Of a stretch of DNA of 64,000 nucleotides, positions 45,218 through 53,603 are shown piece after piece. The first letter of the stretch is position 1; the number at the start of each line of letters is the position of its first letter. The notes under the pieces were generated by a model, which searched no databases, had not been told where the DNA came from, and saw nothing but the letters and a program-made list of their open reading frames with translations. The DNA is from Glaciecola sp041380235 (GTDB lineage: Bacteria > Pseudomonadota > Gammaproteobacteria > Enterobacterales > Alteromonadaceae): contig NZ_JBGIYY010000022.1 of NCBI RefSeq assembly GCF_041380235.1, positions 14,761 to 78,760 on the forward strand. The letters are read 5' to 3'. Position numbers and translations under genes: made by a program.

Positions 45218-45775
45218 TTAAAATATACTAACCCCATTTTTAAATGAACCAAAAGCCAGCTCAGCGGCTTGCTTTGAGGTATATTCACCTGATTGTATAG
45301 CTTTATAGCCGGCCCATATCAAACCCTCAAAGTAACAAAATATCCATTCTACAGAATATGAGTTATTGAGCCGTCCTTGATCTAATGCAAGACTTATAAG
45401 CGACCGTAATTCATCATCTTGTTTCTTCATTCGGAACTGAAACTTCTTGCTATGCACCAACACGCTTTCAAATTTATTCAAAAACGTAAATTCCAAATAA
45501 AGAGGTAAAGTGTTTTGTAAAATGAGCCTAATTGCATCTAAAGAGTCTTGAGCTTGTTTTTCTAAGTGCTTGTTAACGTCATCAAAGCGGTCAAGGCAAT
45601 ATAATCCTATGGCCTCTTGCAAGGATTCCTTGTCATCAAACTGCCGATACACTGTTGCTCTGCCTACTTGAGCATCCTTGGCAATATCAACTAATGTTGA
45701 TTCCTTATTTTGGATGAATAACTTCAATCCAGCTTGCATAATAGCTCGTCTTGAGCGAATTGCTCTAATATCCAC
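45218..45775 (-). CDS. TetR/AcrR-family repressor
   Basis: A 185-aa regulator. The N-terminal HTH reads TLVDIAKDAQVGRATVYRQF, typical of TetR, followed by a helical ligand-binding domain. GTG 45775 is the start. It is divergent from the DUF418 membrane protein gene 90 bp away, with a palindromic operator between, so it most likely represses that gene and itself. Ligand unknown. Confidence 0.88.
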   Translation of the reverse strand: MDIRAIRSRRAIMQAGLKLFIQNKESTLVDIAKDAQVGRATVYRQFDDKESLQEAIGLYCLDRFDDVNKHLEKQAQDSLDAIRLILQNTLPLYLEFTFLNKFESVLVHSKKFQFRMKKQDDELRSLISLALDQGRLNNSYSVEWIFCYFEGLIWAGYKAIQSGEYTSKQAAELAFGSFKNGVSIF

Positions 45776-45815
45776 TTGTGATACACCCTTGCATCATAAC
45801 TGCATCTTATCATAT

Positions 45816-45831
45816 GATACACCAATGTATC
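45816..45831. promoter_or_regulatory. TetR operator palindrome
   Basis: GATACACCAATGTATC is a perfect 6-bp inverted repeat with a 4-nt spacer. The half TGATACACC also occurs at about 45779, giving a second weaker site over the TetR start region. Confidence 0.65.
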
Positions 45832-45865
45832 TTAAAATTGTATTACATTGTCTAAGGACCTCAAC

Positions 45866-46939
45866 TTGAACAGAATTATTGGCTTTGACGTTGCGCGTGC
45901 ATTGGCTTTATTTGGTATGGTCATTGTCAACTTTAAATTAGCAATGGAGGTAAGTGATGGAGCGACAATATGGCATAGCTTTGCTCATTTGTTTGAAGGT
46001 CGCGCGTCTGCACTATTCGTTATATTAGCGGGCATTGGTATTGCAATTTTAACTAACAAAGCACTGGTTTCGAAAAAGCCTGAAGACACTAACGTTGTAA
46101 GAAAATCATTGTTAAAGCGTGGCCTACTGCTGATTGTTATTGGCTTGGCCTATACCCCAATATGGGAAGCCGACATCCTCCATTTTTATGGCTTTTATTT
46201 TATCATTGCCGCCTTTTTATTTACGCTTGCGCCTAAGAGACTACTGTTAATCTCAATCGCCTTTGTTGTAGCCTTTCCTGTGTTATGGGGCTTTTTTGAT
46301 TACGAGCATGGCTGGGATTGGGCAACATATAGCTACGCTGGGTTTTGGACTATGGACGGCATGATTAGGCATATTGTATTTAATGGTTTTCATCCTATAT
46401 TTCCTTGGTGTGGTTTTTTGATTTTTGGGATTTGGCTAGGCCGACATGATTTATCTAAGTCTGGTGTTCAAAAGTCACTCTTTACATGGGCGTTAAGCAT
46501 TTTAGTGATAACCGAACTTACTTTTTATATGCTGAGAACGTGGGCGACAGACAATGCTGCCGTTGGCTTGTCACAAGAGGAAATAGAATTTGTGTTAAGC
46601 ACCTCTATCATACCGCCATTACCTCAGTACATGCTCTCGGCTGGCAGTTCAGCAGTGCTGATGTTACTTATTTGTGTAAAGCTAACAAGCGCATTCCCAA
46701 ACAGCAGACTAATTGAGTACCTCGGTAAAACAGGGCGCTTAGCTTTAACCTTGTATATTGCACATGTTATTGTTGGAATGGGAACGCTTGAGTCATTGGG
46801 TTTACTGTATAACCAAAGTATTGAATTATCATTAATCGCTTCGTTAGTATTTTGCTTTTCAAGCGTCGTATTTAGTATGCTTTGGTTGAAACGTTTTAAA
46901 ATAGGCCCTTTGGAAAGTATGTTCAAAAAGCTGATTTAA
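45866..46939 (+). CDS. DUF418-family membrane protein
   Basis: About 357 aa with about ten hydrophobic helices. The N-terminal NRIIGFDVARALALFGM, followed by VIVNFKLAM, matches the DUF418/YeiB family, and the end TGRLALTLYIAHVIVGMG is also typical. TTG 45866 is preferred, with AAGG 8 nt upstream; TTG 45848 is an alternative. DUF418 proteins are uncharacterised acyltransferase-3-like membrane proteins. Control by the divergent TetR repressor suggests inducible expression by a small molecule. Confidence 0.85.
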   Translation: MNRIIGFDVARALALFGMVIVNFKLAMEVSDGATIWHSFAHLFEGRASALFVILAGIGIAILTNKALVSKKPEDTNVVRKSLLKRGLLLIVIGLAYTPIWEADILHFYGFYFIIAAFLFTLAPKRLLLISIAFVVAFPVLWGFFDYEHGWDWATYSYAGFWTMDGMIRHIVFNGFHPIFPWCGFLIFGIWLGRHDLSKSGVQKSLFTWALSILVITELTFYMLRTWATDNAAVGLSQEEIEFVLSTSIIPPLPQYMLSAGSSAVLMLLICVKLTSAFPNSRLIEYLGKTGRLALTLYIAHVIVGMGTLESLGLLYNQSIELSLIASLVFCFSSVVFSMLWLKRFKIGPLESMFKKLI

Positions 46940-47331
46940 CCCCTTTATCTTAGAGATCGAGTCGTTTGGTTGATGAACTATATTTTGTAATCTGCAACAT
47001 TGGCTAAATATGATTGTTTAATAACTATATCGCAAAATCGCAAAATTATTTTTTTTAGTTGGGCGTTGGAGCTGCAATGGCTAAGCGGCTATACCAAATT
47101 TCGACAATGTCGGCTCATTGCCGTAAAACTTCCGTAGAAGTTTATGGATAAATTGAACATTATACCTGAGCCGCGAACGACCGCTTTCGCCCTCATTGCA
47201 GACCTACCTAATTTTGCACAAAACAGATGTTTTTCCAAATTAACAGAAATTGTGATTTCCAACCCTAGAATGCAAATAGCCATTAATACCATCGATTAGC
47301 CTCTGTACCGGCAAAAGTATAACCATTTTGG
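46940..47331. other. 392 bp without an intact gene
   Basis: Spacer between the DUF418 gene and ackA. The + frame ending at a TAG near 47299 reads like the end of a protein (KLTEIVISNPRMQIAINTID) but has no start and is unrecognised, possibly a relic. A partial CTTCCGT resembling the repeat core occurs near 47131. No terminator was seen. Confidence 0.35.
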
Positions 47332-48507
47332 CTACTCGAGAAGGGCTTTAGTTGCTTTTGCAATCACAAGCTCTTCGTTGGTCGGAATAATAAGCACTTG
47401 CACTGAAGACTTTAAATTACTAATAACATCATTGTTGGACTGATTCGCCTTGTTATCTAGCACAACTCCAAGCCAAGCTAGATGCTCGCAAATTTTCTCA
47501 CGAACTAACGCTGAGTTTTCGCCAATGCCTGCCGTAAATACAATGGCATCGAGTCCGTTTAAGGTGCTTACCAGTGAGCTAAGCTCTCGCGCTGCACGAT
47601 AGCAATAGAGGTTAATAGCCTCTGCAGCATGTGGATCGTCGCTTTGCTGCAAAACCTGCATATTATTGCTGATCCCAGATACCCCAAGTAAGCCCGATTC
47701 CTTGTAAAGCATGTGTTCAATGGCCGCTGCGCTCATTTTGTAATGCTGCAATAGATGCAAAATGACGCCTGCATCTAAGCTACCGCAACGCTGTCCCATC
47801 ATTAGACCGTCCAGTGCGGTAAAGCCCATACTAGAGGCAACGCTTCTGCCATTTTTTAATGCGCACATACTGGCACCGTTACCAATATGGGCAACGATTA
47901 CACGAGCGTCAGCGTGTTTATTGAGGTATTTAGGCAATTGATTGGCAATGTATTCATATGACAAACCATGAAACCCGTATCGAATAATGCCGTTTTCAGT
48001 ATATTTTCGCGGGATGGCAAAGAGCTTTGCAAGTTCGCTTTGGGTATGGTGGAAGCTAGTATCAAAACAAGCCACCTGAGGTAGCCTAGGCGCCCATTTA
48101 CTAATAGCTTCGATGGCCGATAAATTATGACCTTGATGCAGCGGTGCCAACGGAATAAGCGCTTTTAGCTGCAGCAGCACGCTGGGTGTTACCCGTGTTG
48201 CCTCTGTAAAAGATTGGCCGCCATGAACAACGCGATGACCAACGCTTTTTAGCAAAATGCCGCTGTCATGCTCTTTTAGCCAGTTAAGTAGCCACGATAT
48301 GAGTGTTTCATGGGTACTCGCCTGATCACCAATTTCGATAGCAGGCTGGCATAAATCTGTGCCGTGGATATCGCTAGCCTTTAAGGAAGGTGATTGACCA
48401 ATATTCACAATTTTGCCACTTAATAAAGGCGACATATCCTGCAAACTATAGAGCGCGAATTTGATGCTTGAAGATCCCGCATTAATTGTTAGGACAGCAT
48501 CAGTCAT
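47332..48507 (-). CDS. ackA: Acetate (or propionate/butyrate) kinase
   Basis: A 391-aa ASKHA kinase. VLTINAGSSSIKFALY begins the phosphate-1 motif, ACFDTSFHHTQSELAKLFA and VIVAHIGNGASMCALKNG follow, and IVFTAGIGENSALVREKI lies near the end. It makes ATP from acyl phosphate and ADP. As the last gene of the phaC-fabI-(MaoC-Pta)-ackA operon it would harvest ATP from acyl-CoA. Start ATG overlaps the upstream stop by 4 bp. Confidence 0.93.
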   Translation of the reverse strand: MTDAVLTINAGSSSIKFALYSLQDMSPLLSGKIVNIGQSPSLKASDIHGTDLCQPAIEIGDQASTHETLISWLLNWLKEHDSGILLKSVGHRVVHGGQSFTEATRVTPSVLLQLKALIPLAPLHQGHNLSAIEAISKWAPRLPQVACFDTSFHHTQSELAKLFAIPRKYTENGIIRYGFHGLSYEYIANQLPKYLNKHADARVIVAHIGNGASMCALKNGRSVASSMGFTALDGLMMGQRCGSLDAGVILHLLQHYKMSAAAIEHMLYKESGLLGVSGISNNMQVLQQSDDPHAAEAINLYCYRAARELSSLVSTLNGLDAIVFTAGIGENSALVREKICEHLAWLGVVLDNKANQSNNDVISNLKSSVQVLIIPTNEELVIAKATKALLE

Positions 48508-49898
48508 GCGCTACTCTTTTTATAAAAATTGACAAAACGCTGCGCTAAAACACATGAGGCTAGTCTGGATAACGTGCCATCCGCTCGGCTAGTTAATATG
48601 ATCGGCACCGAAGCACCCAGCACAATGCCTGCCGACTCAGCACCTGCCAAGTAAATTAACTGTTTTGCAATCATATTGCCGGCTTCTAAATCAGGGGCTA
48701 TCAATATGTCGGCATCCCCAGCTACCTCTGAGGTGAGATCTTTGCTCGTCGCCGCGGCTTTCGAAATGGCATTATCAAACGCCAACGGACCGTCGATAAT
48801 GCCACCAGTGATCTGTTTTCGGTCTGCCATTTTGCATAGGCTTGCAGCATCCATGGTGGACTGCATTTTTGGGTTAACGGTTTCTACGGCAGAGAGTATG
48901 GCGACTTTTGGCGCTTCAATACCCAGAGCGTGCAGTAGCTCTATGGCATTTTGCACAATGTCGCGTTTGGTATTGAGATCCGGCGCAATATTAATTGCAG
49001 CATCGCTAATGAATAAGGGTTTATGATAGGTGGGCACGTCTAGAGCAAAAACATGGCTCATTCTGCGTTCGGTGCGCAAGCCTTTGGTTTTATTTACCAC
49101 CGCTTCCATCAGTTCGTCGGTGTGCAATTTTCCTTTCATTATGGCGTCGGCATGATTGGCGCGCACCTGCTCAACGGCAATTGCTGCCGCAGCATGACTG
49201 TGCTGCGCATCGATGATGGTGATCCCATCTAAATTACAAGCTGCTTTTTCGGCCACTGCCATTATCTTCGCTTTAGGCCCGACTAAGATTGGCTCGATAA
49301 CGCCATGGCGCTTTGCTTCGAGCGCACCCATTAACGATAGTTCATCACAAGGATGCACCACCGCTACTCGTATGGGAGGGATATCTTGGGTGCTTGCTAG
49401 GAGTCTTTTATAATGGGCGCCTTGCTCGTGCAAATGTACTTCGGGCAGCATGACTCTGGGGCGCTTTACTTTTTCGCTTGGTGCGATAACACTGGCATCC
49501 CCTTTAATAACCACTTCACCGTCTTGATTGATGCATTCGCAATACAGCAACACTTCACGTTTATCTTCAAATTTTTCTTTTACGGTGACGCGCACAAGTA
49601 CCTTGTCACCGAGACCTACTGGACGTCGAAAGCTAAGGCTTTGGTTTAAATAAATCGTACCAGGCCCGGGTAATTGCGTACCAATGACCGCCGAAATCAG
49701 CGCGCCTCCCCACATGCCATGCACAATAACCTTATGAAACATGTCTGTTTTTGCGTATTCTGGGTCGACATGAGCAGGATTAACATCACCTGACATGACC
49801 GCAAATAATTCAATGTCTTGCTGCTTAAGTACCCGCACAAGCTGAGCCGTGTCGCCTATTTGTATTTCGCTGAAGGTTTTGTTTTCGATATATTCCAT
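48504..49898 (-). CDS. Bifunctional MaoC hydratase - phosphate acetyl/butyryltransferase
   Basis: About 464 aa. Residues 1-130 form a MaoC-like hotdog domain (GDVNPAHVDPEYAKTDMFHK with the hydratase Asp/His) acting on (R)-3-hydroxyacyl-CoA and enoyl-CoA. Residues about 170-464 form a PTA/PTB domain (HPCDELSLMGALEAKRHG; DALIAPDLEAGN-like DILIAPDLEAGNMIAKQL). The fusion would link the polyester precursor pool to acyl phosphate and so to AckA. ATG 49898 (MEYIENKTFSEI) is preferred over TTG 49910. Confidence 0.9.
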   Translation of the reverse strand: MEYIENKTFSEIQIGDTAQLVRVLKQQDIELFAVMSGDVNPAHVDPEYAKTDMFHKVIVHGMWGGALISAVIGTQLPGPGTIYLNQSLSFRRPVGLGDKVLVRVTVKEKFEDKREVLLYCECINQDGEVVIKGDASVIAPSEKVKRPRVMLPEVHLHEQGAHYKRLLASTQDIPPIRVAVVHPCDELSLMGALEAKRHGVIEPILVGPKAKIMAVAEKAACNLDGITIIDAQHSHAAAAIAVEQVRANHADAIMKGKLHTDELMEAVVNKTKGLRTERRMSHVFALDVPTYHKPLFISDAAINIAPDLNTKRDIVQNAIELLHALGIEAPKVAILSAVETVNPKMQSTMDAASLCKMADRKQITGGIIDGPLAFDNAISKAAATSKDLTSEVAGDADILIAPDLEAGNMIAKQLIYLAGAESAGIVLGASVPIILTSRADGTLSRLASCVLAQRFVNFYKKSSA

Positions 49899-49934
49899 AT
49901 GTGATTTCAACCTATTCTTATACTGGGTAAGAGG

Positions 49935-50696
49935 CTAAGCCATCACGTGATAGCCAGCATCCACAAAACTAATGTCGCCCGTAACGCTGGTAGCGGCATC
50001 ACTCACAAGAAAAGTAGCCATATTGCCCACGTCTTCAATGCTGACCAAGTGGCGTTTAGGGGCGCGCTGTCTGGCTTGATTAATAAGCTCGTCGAAATGT
50101 GCAATGCCAGATGCGGCTCGGGTCTGCAGTGGGCCTGGCGAAATTCCATTTACTCGAATTCCACTGGGGCCAAGATCAGCGGCTAAATAACGAACAGATG
50201 ATTCCAGCGCAGCTTTAACTGGCCCCATAATGTTGTAGTGATTAACGACTTTTTCGGCGCCGTAATAACTAAGTGTAAGCAGACTTCCTCCGTTTTTCAT
50301 TAAAGGTTCAGCTTTTCGGGCCATGCGAATAAACGAATGACATGAGATGTCCATTGCCTCAGCAAATCCTGCTCGCGAACAATCGGTGACTCGTCCGTGT
50401 AAGTCATCTTTTGGGCAATACGCAACTGCGTGAAGTAAAAAGTCTAAGCCTCCCCATTGTGATGCGATGCGTTCAAATACCGCGTCGAGCTGTTGGTCAT
50501 CTTGGACGTCCAGCGGCAATAGCATTGCGGCACCTAAGACTGTAGCCACAGGCTCAACATAGGATTTGCTTTTATCGTTTAAGTAGGTGACGACGAGTTC
50601 AGCGCCAGCGTTTGCGAAAGCCTGGGCGCAACCTGTCGCAATAGAATGCTCGTTTGCTATGCCCACTACTAAGCCTTTTTTCCCTTGTAGATTCAT
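49935..50696 (-). CDS. fabI: Enoyl-ACP reductase (FabI type)
   Basis: A 253-aa short-chain reductase. The FabI-type nucleotide site is GLVVGIANEHSIATG. The catalytic pair lies in LTLSYYGAEKVVNHYNIMG followed by GPVKAALESSVRYLA, and SGIRVNGISPGPLQTRAASG is typical of FabI. It reduces trans-2-enoyl thioesters with NAD(P)H. Inside a PHA operon it probably disposes of reducing power or adjusts the enoyl-CoA/ACP pool; a housekeeping FabI is presumably elsewhere (inference). Confidence 0.9.
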   Translation of the reverse strand: MNLQGKKGLVVGIANEHSIATGCAQAFANAGAELVVTYLNDKSKSYVEPVATVLGAAMLLPLDVQDDQQLDAVFERIASQWGGLDFLLHAVAYCPKDDLHGRVTDCSRAGFAEAMDISCHSFIRMARKAEPLMKNGGSLLTLSYYGAEKVVNHYNIMGPVKAALESSVRYLAADLGPSGIRVNGISPGPLQTRAASGIAHFDELINQARQRAPKRHLVSIEDVGNMATFLVSDAATSVTGDISFVDAGYHVMA

Positions 50697-50717
50697 ACTT
50701 GAATAATCCCTTATTTA

Positions 50718-52451
50718 TCAATCTTGTAGGACATAAGTGCCTGGAGCGTCACAGAGCACTTTCATCTTTTTCTTCGGTGCGCCCATGTGTGGCGGTGTAA
50801 TAGGAGCATTTGAGTGCTCAGTTAGCCACCTCGTTAATTCAGGCCACCATGAGCCTTCGTGATGCTTCTGTTGTGCTAGCCAGCTATCTGGGTCGATGTA
50901 TTTTGCGTCTTTTTTCGTAGTCGATATTTGATAACTTCTATGCGGATGGCCGGGCTCACTCACAATGCCGGCATTGTGACCACCGCTGGTGAGTAAGAAT
51001 GTCACGTCGGTATCGCTCAGTAAGTGAAATTTATACACAGAATGCCAAGGCGCAACATGATCTTTTTGAGTGCCCACTATAAATACCGGTGCGCGAATAT
51101 CAGATATGGAGATGGGCTTACCATCAACCAAGTAATGGCCTTCAGACAAGTCATTGTTTAAAAAAAGTCTACGCAAGTACTGAGAGTGCATTTGATAAGG
51201 CATGCGTGTTGTATCAAGATTCCATGCCATTAAATCGTTTAGTTCAGCACGTTCGCCAATTAAGTAGTCGTGCACCAAGCGTGACCAGATTAAATCATTT
51301 GAGCGCAGCAGTTGAAACGCACCGGCCATTTGCTTGGCGTCTAAATACCCTTGCTCCCACATCATATCTTCTAAAAAGCTGACCTGACTCTCATTGATAA
51401 ACAGCATCAGTTCGCCCGCCTCAGAAAAATCAACTTGGGCAGCAAATAGAGAAAGCGTCTGAAATCTCTCGTCCCCGTCCCTTGCCATTGTAGCCGCGGC
51501 AATTGAGAGCAAGGTGCCGCCTAAACAATAGCCAATACCATGAATTTTGGCGTCGCCATTTATTTTGCTAACGGCGTCAATAGCATCCATCACGCCTAAC
51601 TGTCGGTAATCAGCCATGCCCAAATCGCGATCATCTAAGTCGGGGTTTTTCCATGAAATCATAAAGACAGTAAAGCCTTGCTCGGTTAAGTACTTAACCA
51701 ATGAATTTTGTGCTGATAAATCTAATATATAGTATTTCATGATCCATGCTGGCACGATCAGAATTGGTTCTGGGTGGACTTGGTCTGTCGCGGGGGAGTA
51801 TTGAATCAGTTCTATTAAGCGGTTTCGGTATACCACTTTGCCCGGCGTCATGGCTAAGTTTTTACCCACTGCAAATGCATCAGCCCCCGCCGAGGGTTGA
51901 TGAGCAATATAGCGCTGCAGGTCGTCCATAAGGTTTTTGGCACCTTTAATGAGATTCTGCCCGCCTTCTTTTTGAGTTTGTTCAAGTAGCTCTGGATTAG
52001 TGAGTAAGAAATTAGAAGGTGAAAAAACATCTAGGATTTGTCTGGTGGCAAATTCTATTACGTTTTCATGTTGCTCTGTGACACCGTTTATTCCCGTTGT
52101 CGCATTTGACCACCACTGTTGATTAAGCAAGAATGATTGATGAATGAAGTTAAATGGCCACTTTTGCCATGCTTCATTACTGAACCTTTTATCGAAAGGC
52201 AGGGGCTCTATGCAGGCTTGAGAGTCATCTTTTTTAGCGGTACATGTGCTGACATATCCAGCCAGCCGAGCGGATTTCTTTTGGGCCTTCTCGAACAGTT
52301 GAGCTTGCTTTCCCGGAGACGAGGCTAAATGAACAGCCCAGTCAGCATATGCTTCCATCAGGGCACTAGGAGATAATCCACCCGTATACTTAGCGATGGA
52401 TGCGTGCAACATTTTATCAAAATTTTGCTGTTGCGAATCTTCATTTTTCAT
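50718..52451 (-). CDS. phaC: Class I polyhydroxyalkanoate synthase
   Basis: A 577-aa synthase that polymerises (R)-3-hydroxyacyl-CoA. The lipase-like box GIGYCLGGT holds nucleophile Cys309, Asp464 is in GTQKDHVAPW, and His492 is in TSGGHNAGIV. The N-terminal region has the PhaC pattern NQQWW. ATG 52451 follows AAGGAGAAGGA. It is the first gene of the operon phaC-fabI-(MaoC-Pta)-ackA. No phaA, phaB or phasin gene is adjacent. Confidence 0.95.
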   Translation of the reverse strand: MKNEDSQQQNFDKMLHASIAKYTGGLSPSALMEAYADWAVHLASSPGKQAQLFEKAQKKSARLAGYVSTCTAKKDDSQACIEPLPFDKRFSNEAWQKWPFNFIHQSFLLNQQWWSNATTGINGVTEQHENVIEFATRQILDVFSPSNFLLTNPELLEQTQKEGGQNLIKGAKNLMDDLQRYIAHQPSAGADAFAVGKNLAMTPGKVVYRNRLIELIQYSPATDQVHPEPILIVPAWIMKYYILDLSAQNSLVKYLTEQGFTVFMISWKNPDLDDRDLGMADYRQLGVMDAIDAVSKINGDAKIHGIGYCLGGTLLSIAAATMARDGDERFQTLSLFAAQVDFSEAGELMLFINESQVSFLEDMMWEQGYLDAKQMAGAFQLLRSNDLIWSRLVHDYLIGERAELNDLMAWNLDTTRMPYQMHSQYLRRLFLNNDLSEGHYLVDGKPISISDIRAPVFIVGTQKDHVAPWHSVYKFHLLSDTDVTFLLTSGGHNAGIVSEPGHPHRSYQISTTKKDAKYIDPDSWLAQQKHHEGSWWPELTRWLTEHSNAPITPPHMGAPKKKMKVLCDAPGTYVLQD

Positions 52452-52586
52452 TTTAAGTCCTTCTCCTTAGTTATCGATATAGGGGGATTTAAGCCTGAAA
52501 ACTCGGCGACAGCAATTGGGAATCACCGCATAGCAATGTGGCTATCCACAATTGGATGACGTACACCTTGCTTATACAATCATGGC

Positions 52587-52883
52587 TTGTTGTTCGCTCA
52601 GACGGGCAAGCGAATGTTTGAGGCTGGGAAGTATGAGCAAGTTTCTCTACTGTTTGATAAATTAAGTCAGCAGTTGCGAAGAGCCGTTCCTGTGATAGAG
52701 AAACTTCAGTCAAGCTCTAATTCACAGCAAAACCACAAACAAAGCATAGACGGCCGCGATCTGCCGCAATACTATATAAAGCAATTAATGGGCACATCTA
52801 TTGTTTATAACAGTGACGAGGGTGGCGTGAGGTTTTACTTTACGATCCCGGCTTTAACGAGAGAACGCTATCATGCAAAATGA
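52587..52883 (+). pseudogene. Remnant of a FixL-like histidine kinase (internal deletion)
   Basis: The 98-codon frame matches two separate parts of the FixL-like kinase at 15 kb. LFAQTGKRMFEAGKYEQVS matches LFSQSGKSFCNSGKFEKLP of its HisKA domain, and the tail TSIVYNSDEGGVRFYFTIP matches GSIHYAKHPPAGSVFSFKLP at its C-terminus. The stretch in between, with nearly the whole ATPase domain, and everything before the phospho-His are missing. It is a deletion relic directly in front of, and 11 bp overlapping, the FixJ-like gene. Confidence 0.85.
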
Positions 52884-53511
52884 GCAAAATGAGCAAAATG
52901 AGCAAATTGTATATGTTGTTGACGACGACGAAGGCATTCGAGAAGGCTTGAGCCTGCTGTTAGAAACCACCGGGCAAGCGAGCAAGGTATTCAGTAGCGC
53001 CTTAGAATTTTTAGAAGACTATGACAACAATTTGACCGGATGTTTAATTTTAGACATTCGTATGCCGCGTATGACTGGTTTAGACTTACAGAAAAAATTA
53101 AAGTCGTTGGGCTCAACGTTACCGATTATTTTTATCACCGGCCATGGTGACATACCGATGGCAGTAGAAGCTATGCGCCAGGGTGCTGTAGACTTCATTC
53201 GTAAACCCTTTCGAGAGCAGGATTTATTAGATAGTATTAATCAAGCCCTTAGCATTGACGCTGGTCGCAGCAGCGAAGAGCGCGATCGCAGTGCGCTGAT
53301 TGAAAAACTGGCTTTATTATCCGAGCGTGAACAAGAAATTTTCACACGAGTCGCCAGAGGCGATATGAATAAAGTGGTGGCGTACGAGCTTGGGATAAGT
53401 GAGCGCACGGTCGAAGTACATCGCTCACAAGTCATGAAAAAATTGTGTGTTAGAACGCTCGCAGAGCTTGTTCGAATAAAGCTGCAAGAAGAGGCGCTTA
53501 CCTCTAGTTAA
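52873..53511 (+). CDS. FixJ-like response regulator (LuxR-type HTH)
   Basis: A 212-aa regulator. The receiver domain has acidic VVDDDEG, phospho-Asp61 in LILDIRMPRMTG, Thr in FITGHGD and Lys in IRKPF. The output HTH is LSEREQEIFTRVARGDMNKVVAYELGIS. The closest type is FixJ, which activates fixK when phosphorylated by FixL. Its own kinase gene upstream is destroyed, so the haem-PAS kinase at 15 kb is the probable partner. The N-terminus has three NEQ repeats from a 9-nt tandem repeat. Confidence 0.92.
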   Translation: MQNEQNEQNEQIVYVVDDDEGIREGLSLLLETTGQASKVFSSALEFLEDYDNNLTGCLILDIRMPRMTGLDLQKKLKSLGSTLPIIFITGHGDIPMAVEAMRQGAVDFIRKPFREQDLLDSINQALSIDAGRSSEERDRSALIEKLALLSEREQEIFTRVARGDMNKVVAYELGISERTVEVHRSQVMKKLCVRTLAELVRIKLQEEALTSS

Positions 53512-53603
53512 ACCCGAAACTGCACCGCACGATAGCATGTATGACGCTGCGCACAATTATGCAGTGACTTTAATTACTATATGTCCTTTTATAAAGGTAC
53601 AGT

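Noticed and set aside
49413..49649. Frames opposite to the MaoC-Pta gene
   Set aside because: They lie fully inside the coding sequence of the fusion gene on the other strand and show no domain.
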